In this document: positions 55,461-64,000 of the stretch, in pieces
Numbering within the stretch: the stretch's first letter is position 1
Layout of the letters: each line of letters starts with the position of its first letter
Origin: Phytophthora sp. 'mugwort'
Taxonomy: Eukaryota > Oomycota > Peronosporomycetes > Peronosporales > Peronosporaceae
NCBI GenBank assembly: GCA_033558025.1
Contig: JAUCEF010000012.1
Coordinates: 1,488,001-1,552,000 of the forward strand
Reading direction: 5' to 3'
Length of the DNA: 64,000 nucleotides
Translations under genes and position numbers: made by a program
Notes under the pieces: model-generated
The model's database searches: none
Told to the model about the DNA's origin: nothing
What the model saw: only the letters and a program-made list of their open reading frames with translations

Positions 55461-55610
55461 AAGATGTCGTATAATACATTGCGGTCTTGGCTGCCACGCT
55501 ACAATGACAAAGTTTATTTACAATTAAGATGTCTAATACATTGCAGTCTTGGCTGCCACGCTACATTGACAAAGTTTAAATCTTGGCTGCCACGCTACAA
55601 TGACAGTTTA
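55461..55610. repeat. three-copy tandem repeat between the convergent bZIP genes
   Basis: The unit AAGATGT..TAATACATTGC(G/A)GTCTTGG followed by CTGCCACGCTACAATGACAA occurs at 55461-55517 and 55529-55579. A third, shorter copy (TCTTGGCTGCCACGCTACAATGAC) is at 55580-55604. It starts 5 bp after the stop codon of the plus-strand bZIP gene, so it lies in that gene's 3' untranslated region or terminator. Confidence 0.85.
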
Positions 55611-55724
55611 AAACAAAAATATTTTAATTTATCCGACGTGCTGTTCTGAATACCATCCAGGTACATTTCAAATGTTCAGGCTTTGATTTTGTTTACGCGC
55701 TTCAGAGGCTAACGATATCCACGG

Positions 55725-56902
55725 TCAACTCGCCGTAAAGGTGAAGACGGGGCCAATATTTAGGTTTTCCCAGCGAAGGAGTCCGAAGATAACGCTGACT
55801 GCAGCTTCGGTGGCGTCAACGTTCATTCTGCCCGAGATACGCACGACGCAGTACTCCTGATCTAACTCCGACCGCGTCGTGTTGAAGTCTGTCCAAAGCG
55901 ACAGATTGGCTGCCCAGATCTGTGCCTTTTCCTGCGTCGGCTTTCTGCTGACTGTGCAATGCCCAATCGCGTAGCCTGAATTCGTCTGCATTCGGAACCG
56001 CATATAGTGCGTGGTAATTACCTGGTCACAGAAACGCATTTGCCGCCGAAACACGTACGTATCGTCGTTAATGAACTGAAATACGGTCATGGACTGTGTC
56101 GCTCTATTTACCGGCTTCCGGTAACTCATGGTCAACTCGTTGTTCCACGTGTGATGCATGGCCGATAGAGCTGTCACGTGATAGAACGGATTCTCGAACG
56201 AGAATAGCAGTACAATGTCTTCTCGATGATAGCGCACCTGCCATCCCAAGAATGGGGGCAGCGGTCTAATGGACGGGTCCAGTCTCCTCAGCGCTGCCCG
56301 TCGTGCGATAGACTGCATCGTGGCTGCAACGCGATCATGCGTGGTGCGAATATAAGTCCAGACTTCCTCCTCGGTGAACGGTGTCCACCTGTCGTTCGCA
56401 GACTGGTCTTCGATAATGCAGCATTTTTTATTGATTTCCTCCTGTGTTAACGGGTGGAGGAAATCGTCGTATAACCGCTCTAGCGTCTCCTGTAGCTTGC
56501 ACTTCTTGTGGAGAGCTCGTCGAAAGCGAAAGTTCTCGTCTTTCAATCGTGCTCCCTCTTCGATCAACTCAGCGTACTCGGCCGGTGAGACCTCTAGTGG
56601 GGTGTCTAAGGCGGCGTCCTGTGATAAAGTCGCACGCGTGGTCGAGGGCTTAAGAATCCCCGAGCTAGGTTCTCTTGGTATCGAGCTTCTAGACGGTGCA
56701 TGGTTGCACGTAGTCTGTGCATCGTCTCCTGCAGCACCAAAGTCAAGACAGATGGACGCAAATAATCAACGCGACCGGAGGGACGTTGCACCGTACGTAC
56801 CCTCTGCTTCTGACGGGCTAGCCGCATTTGGTCGCTGTTCTTCCTTCTCCGTCGAGACCGCGGGGACAGTTGCTTAATCTCCTGTTTGGTGCTCGACATC
56901 AT
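55725..56902 (-). CDS. second bZIP protein, with a 17-bp reading-frame gap
   Basis: Exon 1 (56902..56801) ends in the basic region RRRRKNSDQMRLARQKQR, which keeps N-x7-R. A 72-bp GT-AG intron (56729-56800) follows. Exon 2 (56728..56636) gives a zipper, ETMHRLRATMHRLEARYQEN. The main part (56618..55725, 298 codons with stop) contains SQDAALDTPLEVSPAEYAEL, then FLGWQVRYHREDIVLLFSFE, TVFQFINDDTYVFRRQMRF and MRFRMQTNSGYAIGHCTVS, clearly related to the convergent bZIP. Exon 2 and the main part are in different frames. The 17 bases 56619-56635 start GT and end AG, but 17 bp is far below a normal intron. A frameshift, assembly error or unusual splicing must explain it. Bridged length is about 362 residues. 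Confidence 0.7.
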
Positions 56903-57688
56903 CTACGACCAATGCGGAGGACCCTTGGCTATTCAGGACTCGCTGCTCGTCAAAATCCCCTGCCTTAAGCGAGTTTCCTTCCGCTCCTCCTCGAGACACC
57001 GGCGCCATATGACACAAGTGTCTTTGACCAGCTAAAACAGGGATTGACAAGCAAAGCCCAAGGTGTAGGTTGACTTACGTACAAGGAAGGGACTATCGTT
57101 CCAAGCAGTGTGCGTTGTGATTGGCAGTTATGAGACGGCATAATCATCCGGCTAGATAATAGGTGTATCTATTGGTTAATAATAGGGCTTTCCCGCCGCT
57201 GATTTGTCATTGCTGGTCGCGACAAGAGGTTGCCCATAATTGCGCTTGCTCATGAAACATTCGCATTTAGCAACATATCGCAGCGTTTCGAGTGTGAAAA
57301 CGCTTACTTCATACTTCTCCGTTCCACTTTAGTATGAATTTTTTTAGTTATGATTTTCTGCTGGTGGATCTAGAGCGAGTTGGATAAATCTGCGATTTGC
57401 CTGATGAAGCCCAAGAAGCGGCGGTTCTACACCATGATCGGTTTTGAAAGGGAGAAGGTTTAATTTCGTAGTTCGGCTAATTAGAAGCGATATTAGCTCG
57501 CAACACAGTTGCGTCAAGCTGCGATGGTACGCTACAGGGGAAGCTTATTTAGAGACTCTGAAACGTTGATTTATGAGCAGGAAGAACACGTGTTATTATG
57601 AGGTTTTACTCGAGGTTGGACTGAATTGTTTTTACCAATAAGGACGAGGAACAAAATCGACTTCATTTTAGCTGCTAGAACCTACGCT
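56903..57688. other. spacer between bZIP gene and mariner remnant
   Basis: The first 200 bp should be the promoter of the minus-strand bZIP gene, including a CCAAT sequence at 56910-56914 (plus strand). The rest is AT-rich without a supported gene. Confidence 0.35.
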
Positions 57689-59122
57689 TTAGGTGTCTGT
57701 CATCTCGGCCAACACCTTCAACCCCTCCACAACCAACTCTGCATTGATCGGCAAGGTCGATGGCGATATGACATTGTGGTAGTGCTCCTTGCGCACACGA
57801 GGAAGCCGGTAGTCGTTGCCGCCGTCGTTTGCAATCACGCTCTGCATGACCCTCAGTAGGGTCACGAACGACTTGTCGAGAACTGAAGATGGGATCTTCT
57901 TGAACGCGTCTTCGACTGCTGCAATAACATTGTCCACATCATACGAGTTGCGCTGATACTGGTAGGCTTGGAGCGAAGAGAAGACACCGAGGTCAAGAAC
58001 GTTTAGGTCAGGTGATCTAGGCGGCTGGCACGTCATTTCGATACGTCAGCCGTCTAGTTCACTCGCCTGCACAATGTCCGCACTGTAAGGAGATACATGG
58101 GGCCCAACATTATCTTGCTGCACCTGAAGCACTCCCTTCTTACGTCCTAGTAGTAATAAAGCAAAAATGATATCAGCCGCAAATTAGTTTACAGCTGTCG
58201 CATTAGGGGCGTACCAGGCCATTTGCTGCGAGTGGCAGGGAATACTAGCTCTTTTAGCATCTTCGTGTAGAATGAACGCGTCATGTTGACGTTCTTCGTC
58301 ACGATGGTTCCGGCAGGTCGGTTGACGGACGTACGCTTAGCCAGGCTGCGCTCAATGATCGGCCAAATGCTGATTTTCCCGTCAAATATCTGCTTCGTAC
58401 GAAAGTTGTATCTAGGCCTGTCCACCGCTGCTAGAAACATCACTTTGCCGATGTATCTTTTGTTTGGCGTCGATCTATAGGGCAGGGGCTCGCTTGGAGT
58501 AATATAAAATTCGAAAAAGCTTTATACAGGTTAAACCATTTCTCATCGATATTCACCACGTCGTACATGTGGTGCATTCGATACGTTCTGCCACCTGCAA
58601 CAGGAAATACGGATCACACTTAATAGTTGATATATAGCAGCATATCATTGGCAACAAACTAACCAATAGGGCGTTGCCCGTGACTCAGCGCGAGGCAGCC
58701 GCCTGTACTTGTGGCCGTCGGTCAGGGTCGGCTTCACGTGCTGCACGACTCGGCGAAGCGCACCATCACGAAGGTGGCGCCAGAGAGTCGTCTTCGGGCT
58801 GGGCGGCTCGCGCCAGCGAGACCAGCGTCTGCCGCTGGCAGAGTGGTACCGCGGCTACACGTCGCGCGACATCCCCTCGCGAAAGCTTCCTTGGCGTGGG
58901 AGCGGGGTTGGCTCTTGGTGTACCCAGGAGTGCTGCAACGTCTTCTCGGCACCGCGATATTTTTGCCATAGACGCCCGAAAAACTCCAAACGAAGCAGGA
59001 ACTCGCCAGCAATACTGTGCCTGGTCAGGAAGATGACAACAGCGACGCGGGTTGAGGGCTGGATATTGTGGGTCTGGGCTGTGCGTCCGGGCATCGTGTA
59101 GATGAATAATGTAGTGTGCCAA
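57689..59122 (-). pseudogene. mariner-like (Tc1/mariner) transposase remnant
   Basis: On the minus strand: DVARRVAAVPLCQRQTLVSL (about 58860) then, in another frame, HVKPTLTDGHKYRRLPRAES (about 58690-58745), the paired helix-turn-helix end. After a gap comes MYDVVNIDEKWFNLYK (first catalytic Asp, about 58525-58570). Then VMFLAAVDRPRYNFRTKQIF and FDGKISIWPIIERSLAKRTS (58310-58445), VQQDNVGPHVSPYSADI (second Asp, about 58080-58130), and QPPRSPDLNVLDLGVFSSLQ (third Asp, about 57970-58027). A TGA lies just before the third block. Frames change at least three times, so the enzyme is dead. Confidence 0.7.
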
Positions 59123-60114
59123 TGACTAGCTGGCGTTTGGCGCTCAGCATGGATGTCGATGGCTGGCAGCGCCTCGGGGATGACTGGCAGTTAGGCACTT
59201 GAACGCGACGATTTACTGGAGACTCGCACCTTTTTATCCAATAGAATTAAGCTTCATTCACAAGATAAATCTCAATGTGCATATTCAGGTGGAACAGAGT
59301 GGTACTCATATCTGTATTAACTGAATCACCTCAGCCACTGGCTGAGCCAGCCAGCTATTAATATAGCCTATCGTTGGAGCGCAACTGAATCTGCGCCTGT
59401 TCGTGCTCAACACAATCAACTGCGTACAAATCTCCACTGCACGGAGGACATGTAGAGCTGCATATCATAGGCGCCGGCTGGCGAGGCGAACTCTGAAGCA
59501 AGTTAAATAGACGAAGCGTGAAATCTCGTCGGTCAATCGCTGACGTCTGGGATCTAGACGCCTTCCCTGCCAGAGGACTTTTGTTATTACTCGACCTTTG
59601 GCACGATGCAGGCAAAGTTTGACTCATGCTGACGTTGCTTATTCTATAAATGGATTTCATATGGATTCCAGAAGCGAAGGAATGAGCACGGGTAGTGCAC
59701 ATTAAAAAAACACGCTTGAACTATATGTGTCCTGCTGCGGCACCATTGGTGCCCACCCATCATTAACAACTGGACAGCACATCAAAAGCACGTGGAATTT
59801 CCATAAAATCAATCAGATCTGTCAAATCGATTTGTACTATAACAGTGGAAGCCTGCCGAATATGCATTATGTCACCGCCTTATCTGCAGTAGATAAGGCC
59901 GACATAAAAATATATATGTCAACTTTCGATAAAAACGTCCACCGCAAGTGTCTTACAGCTACTGCCCGCGTCCTACTGATACTGCCCTGAATCCACCAGC
60001 AGCCATAACGTTTTAGTGCCTTAGAATGTACTCGACACTTTGTCTCGGACACGTCGGGCAAACACACTTCCAGATTTTGTCATTCTTCAAGTTGCGCACA
60101 AGCAGTCAGCTGAT
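59123..60114. other. spacer between mariner and Harbinger remnants
   Basis: No supported gene. A 114-codon minus ORF (59358-59702) shows no motif. One or both element termini must lie here, but I could not match terminal repeats. Confidence 0.35.
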
Positions 60115-61396
60115 ATGACGGGCGATGACTCGGAGGTGTTGTTGGTGCTGGCCGGCGCCGTCGAGAATAAAGGTAAGGAGCTGACCGAAGTGAGGCGGGA
60201 AGTATTTCGCTTGTTAGTAAAGGAGGCGCGGAAGATCGCGATGCGGAGCCGCCGCTTCTTGATGACCCAGTGCTTAGACACGCCATGTGACTCACCGTGG
60301 ATGGTGTTGTACAACTACGGCACCGACCTCAACTTCCTGAACGCTACGAGTTTGACGAGGTATGACACCAGTGTTGCTGTGCTTTAAGCCAACTATCTAT
60401 TTACCATGTTTTGCTACTACGTGCACGAGTGCGGACTTGCGTTTCACCAGCTGCTTAGGCGGTTTACCCGCTTCTACTACATCCCGTGTGCACAATCGAG
60501 GGGCCGCCCACCCAAGCTCCGCTACCATCATCAGGTCTTGGTACTTCTACTATATTTCTACGTCGCTCGATGGAGCTTGGCAGCTTGTGTATGTTGTTTG
60601 GTGCACCCCCAAGTACGCTGTCGCGCACGTTGAGGAGGGCCGAGGAAGCGCTGTCAAAAACGCTCAGCAACTACGCACCTGCGCTGATTTCATGGCCGTC
60701 TCCCGCCCGTCAAACGGAACTGTCGAAACTTGTCGAAGCCCGTGAGCCTCTGCTCAAGTACACATTTTGGATTCATAGACGGAAAAACTTCAAGGTATAC
60801 GAAAACCTTGCTTTGACAGCGATGTGTATTACCATACTAACACCTGCTATTGTATAGGTCCAGCAACCGTCCAACGCCGACCTGCAGAACGGCATATACA
60901 ATGGCTGGCTTCATTCCATCTTCGTAACCGGGACAATCTGCTTCGCCGTTGACGGGTGCATCGTGTGGTGCAGACATAATTGTCCCGTGTCGTGGAACGA
61001 CTCCGACACCTCGCTCGGCTTTCGGATCAAGTTGCAGGACCCCGTCTACTGCCCCGACGCGAGGATGAACGTTGTGTCGGACGCCGCCTTCCCGTGTTCG
61101 ACCGCGATGGCCGGACGCGTCCTCACCCCGCTCAAGGGGTGAGGTTGAACGACTGTGGCCGTCGATCATGAGTTCCGCCCGGACGATTCATAATGCGATC
61201 ACTTTCGTACGGCAGGCGGCCGAATGGGGAATGGGGAGCGTTCAGAAGGTCTACAGCCGCCTCAATCTTCCTCTACCCTACGAACCTGTAAATAACCTGT
61301 TCCGCATGTCAAATTACCGTGTGCGAACGGTAGGTATTTCGCAAATCCGCATGACCTTCGCGGGAGAAATGGAGATGCCAGCACAACTGGAGTAGG
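60115..61396 (+). pseudogene. PIF/Harbinger-type (DDE_Tnp_4) transposase, broken
   Basis: ATG at 60115 opens MTGDDSEVLLVLAGAVENKG with a helical N-terminus. A frame change near 60380-60400 leads to RFTRFYYIPCAQSRGRPPKL (60450-60510). Further on are THFGFIDGK (first catalytic Asp, about 60760-60785), then ADLQNGIYNGWLHSIFVTGT (60876-60935), ICFAVDGCIVWCRHNCPVSW, NDSDTSLGFRIKLQDPVYCP (second catalytic region, about 61000-61060) and the end block RTIHNAITFVRQAAEWGMGS (61179-61240). These are the DDE_Tnp_4 blocks of Harbinger elements. At least four frame changes or stops. It faces a Myb-like partner gene 200 bp away. Confidence 0.7.
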
Positions 61397-61605
61397 TTGT
61401 AAAGCTGTACAGAAGACGCAGGGAGGTGACCAACGGATAACTTTGAATGATTTTCATGTAACATTGTTTGACTTAATCGGTTTGGAGGCTTAGTGCTACG
61501 TACGACACGACTACAATATGAATTGGAGAGCCTCACTTCGTTCTCCATACCCTGAGCAACCCATCGTGAGTCCAGCTTAGGAATTCTTGGTGATTGCTTG
61601 GATCA

Positions 61606-62747
61606 TCACCTCCTGCGTGCGAGCCCCGTCTTCCTCGCGATCACGGTGAGCACGTTCCTCCATGTCGATCTTGTGGGGTTGACGACGTTCTTTGTCCTCT
61701 GCCTTGTCCGCAAAAAACCGCGCATCACGGGCAGCAATGCCATCACGGCGACGTTGTCTTCTTCGGCATGACGAGCCTCTGCCTTCCGTTCGTTCTCTTC
61801 ACGGAGGAGAGGAATGGTCTCCATGATGCTCCCTCCCATATTGTGTGCTGCGTTCTCGAGGCCGGCCATTTTGGTCTTGAGCGCGGTGGTGGCTTTCGCC
61901 GCCCTGATTCTTTTGGCCTTCGCTTAGCTGGCCTCGAGCATCTCCTTGTCTTCCTGGAGAGCACGTTTGGCGCCGACGATATCACGGAAATCCGACAAAT
62001 CGCCTCCCCCCAGACGGCTGGAAACGTTCTGTACTTCGACTTATTTTGTTGTCGTCGCGCTTTCCCGACAATCGACCTTGCATTGCTAGCTGCTCCGCCG
62101 GGATCGAAGCGTTGCTCGTCGCAGTGTTGGCAGCAGTCTTGCGCGGCTTCGACGATCCTTCAGCAGCACTCGAAGTGTGTGTGGGATCGATTTGCTCGCA
62201 GTTGCGCTGGGAGTGGTGTTCGTGTGAACGCTTCCTGACCTTCACTGACCACAGGCGATGCGGTCAGACTCTGGAACTCGCCTGGCGTGGACGTGTGACT
62301 GGAAGCCGTTGCGGCACTTGCAACCGAACCGTCGGTGACAGTGGAGTCGTCGAATCTGGGATAGTTGGTGTCGGTGGCCAAGTGAACGCCTTTCCCGTCG
62401 TAGTCCTTAAAGAAACCGTTGTCCGGATCGGCTTCGAAAGAGAAGTCGAGTTCGATGAGGCGCTCGTCTCGATCCGCTTCGTCATCTATTTCGATGACAT
62501 TGGCCTTGTCATCGGTAGCCTGCTTGAGCTCCTTAGCCTCGAAGATGTGCGGGGAAATGTTCGGCATCCCCATCGGTTTGCGAGTGCTGTACAGCACTTT
62601 AAACTTGCGCCGCAAGCTTTCGAAGTCACGATCGGGCGAGCTACGAGCCCGTCCGGAGTTGAAAGTCACCGCCAGGCGCTCGGATCCATCCTTATCCAGC
62701 GAAAGTGACTGCTCGACGAGGTGCAGTAGGCGGTTAACGTCGGTCAT
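61606..62747 (-). pseudogene. Myb-like (DUF6818-type) partner protein of a Harbinger element, broken
   Basis: ATG at 62747 starts MTDVNRLLHLVEQSLSLDKD, then ERLAVTFNSGRARSSPDRDF and ESLRRKFKVLYSTRKPMGMP. This is a Myb/SANT-like trihelix of the type found in oomycete DUF6818 proteins. An acidic linker follows (ELDFSFEADPDNGFFKDYDG). After a frame change near 62200, SSRLGGGDLSDFRDIVGAKR (61960-62025) and ALQEDKEMLEAS run into a stop at 61925-61927. Then KTKMAGLENAAHNMGGSIME and LLREENERKAEARHAEE form a coiled coil. Harbinger elements carry a transposase plus a Myb-like protein that aids nuclear import and DNA binding, so the pairing fits. Confidence 0.6.
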
Positions 62748-63338
62748 GGTGTAGTTAGTGTTTCCGAAGTTCTTGCCGATCTGTAGACAAGCACATCACG
62801 GCAACGTCCGTAAGATAGAGGCGAGACACAGGCAACGGAGACTGAGGCTTCGTACTGGGGGGGGGGGTTGCAGAGGAGGTGGCGGCGGTTGGAAGTCTTC
62901 TCGATATGAGGCAAAAGCCAGAATGAGAAGCGAACGCGCCGAGCAACGGCAGCAAATCTTCCCCGATTCAAAGCTTCCGCCACCACCGATTTTGAACAGG
63001 ATCGCCAAAGGTAGCAGCTCTGCAGCAACTTCAACGCGCGAAATCTGCGCGCGCAAAGCGAACGATACAACATGCAAGTCAAAACTTCGAAAGGGCTCTT
63101 GAAATCCAGTTTGGCGCCAAAACGCACAATTGTCACGTCAAATACGACGCCAGCGCCGGCATCTCGGCTGCATGCACCTCATTCGACATCAATAGACCCA
63201 CCATTTCACCACCTACCGCCACTTTCATTGCATTCATACACCCATACATGTTGCTCCACAAGCCTCATAACTACACGACGACCGACCTCATCTTGGCGCC
63301 CATGCACCACCGCAGCCTACTCATGGATCCTGGTCACC
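62748..63338. other. spacer with G11 run
   Basis: No supported gene. G11 at 62857-62867. Short overlapping ORFs on both strands without motif. Confidence 0.35.
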
Positions 63339-64000
63339 TTGGATATCGCGGTGGACGCACCCTTCCAGCTGGCACCGGCAGACAAACTAAAGGTCGTCGC
63401 CGTATTCCACGGTCATCTCTTGGCCGCGATGAATGTCTTCGGTTGTTGCCACGATGGTCGTGCAACGTCTGTTAGCCGCCTCGATGAACTGTGCCACGGG
63501 CTTGCATGGATGGTTAACAAACCTCATCAGACTGCCCATACGCTCCGCGTTGATCGCCATACAGATCGAGTAGAAATGCTTTTTTGGGCGTTGCTTCAAC
63601 ACAAGGCGGGGTAGCCTCCGTTTTGTGGACGGACAGAATGAGAAGCAAGCAGTAACGCGCTCGACCTCGCCGAGATATTGACCCAGCACATCACCAGCGC
63701 TGATGTCTTCGGCAACGATCACGGCCAACTGGTTCGTGCGCACGTTGCGTCCCAGCAACATCTTGCTTGAATCCTCTAGTCCGTTGCCATTGCCCTCATA
63801 CGGACAATAGTTGACGTTGCAGTAGACGTTCACGCGGGCGTTGCGGCAGCTCTTGGTTCGCAGGGATTCCAGCTGTCACACGAGCCAAAGTGGGGAACCG
63901 TCGGGGAGATCGTCGCAAACGGGCTAAAATGCTCGCGCAGGTGGATAACCCCGCACGGCCACCTGGCAGGCACGAAGACGTCATCCGATCGGGCCATCTC
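63339..64000 (-). pseudogene. SET-domain methyltransferase fragment, cut by window edge
   Basis: The minus strand encodes LLGRNVRTNQLAVIVAEDIS, then AGDVLGQYLGEVERV (start of the SET fold), LVLKQRPKKHFYSICMAINA and MGSLMRFVNHPCKPVAQFIE (counterpart of the RFINHSCxPN cofactor motif, here NHPC). GQEMTVEYGDDL ends it (the GEELTxDY counterpart). The frame stops at TAG 63387-63389 where Trp is expected. The post-SET CRCQLEGCVHRDIQ follows in the same frame. Upstream of 63833 the reading frame shifts into a Cys-containing pre-SET-like part running off the window. SET enzymes methylate lysines, usually on histones. This copy looks inactive and may be one of a repeated family. Confidence 0.65.

Noticed and set aside
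1..64000. CRISPR array, riboswitches, RXLR or Crinkler effector genes
   Set aside because: No regularly spaced repeats were seen, and no ORF combined a signal peptide with an RXLR-dEER or LFLAK motif.

Overview
The window is eukaryotic nuclear DNA from an oomycete, most likely a Phytophthora species or close relative. The evidence is intrinsic. Genes are compact, with short GT-AG introns (67-112 bp) or none. A near-perfect oomycete core promoter (GCTCATT initiator plus flanking element) sits 66 bp before an actin gene. Two bZIP proteins have the long C-terminal domain I associate with oomycete bZIPs. The repeats match families I recognise from Phytophthora: Copia and Gypsy LTR elements, and Merlin, pogo-like, hAT-like, mariner, Harbinger and Helitron-like DNA elements.

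Layout. 0.4-4.7 kb: two tandem minus-strand three-exon MATE transporters and a decayed third copy. 4.8-17.6 kb: gene-poor, with a solo-like Gypsy LTR, a perfect 28-bp inverted repeat, a degenerate Copia element and a decayed Merlin transposase abutting the Copia 3' end. 17.7-21.5 kb: actin, a tRNA-Leu and an intronless MATE paralogue. 21.5-34 kb: a graveyard of Helitron-like, pogo-like, CENP-B/DDE-like and hAT-like remnants. 34.0-46.4 kb: a gene island with MCM6, an ACBP-FYVE-PH fusion protein, a Tyr/Ser/Pro-rich protein, mitochondrial cysteine desulfurase (NFS1) and a 1103-residue multipass membrane protein. 46.6-53.1 kb: a chimera of Gypsy LTR-gag-protease joined to a Copia gag-pol with its 3' LTR start. 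53.6-56.9 kb: two convergent bZIP genes with related C-terminal domains. 57.7-64.0 kb: a mariner remnant, a Harbinger-type transposase facing a Myb-like (DUF6818-type) partner gene, and a broken SET-domain gene cut by the window edge.

The functional genes are mostly housekeeping (actin, DNA replication licensing, Fe-S cluster sulfur supply) or small lineage-expanded families (MATE, bZIP, FYVE). They form islands separated by transposon debris, the patchwork typical of Phytophthora genomes. I found no CRISPR array, rRNA, prokaryotic operon or intact mobile element. The most unusual items are the acyl-CoA-binding/FYVE/PH fusion, the convergent bZIP pair with a 17-bp reading-frame gap, the Harbinger-Myb pair and the Gypsy/Copia chimera. 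All family names come from reading the translations; no database search was run.
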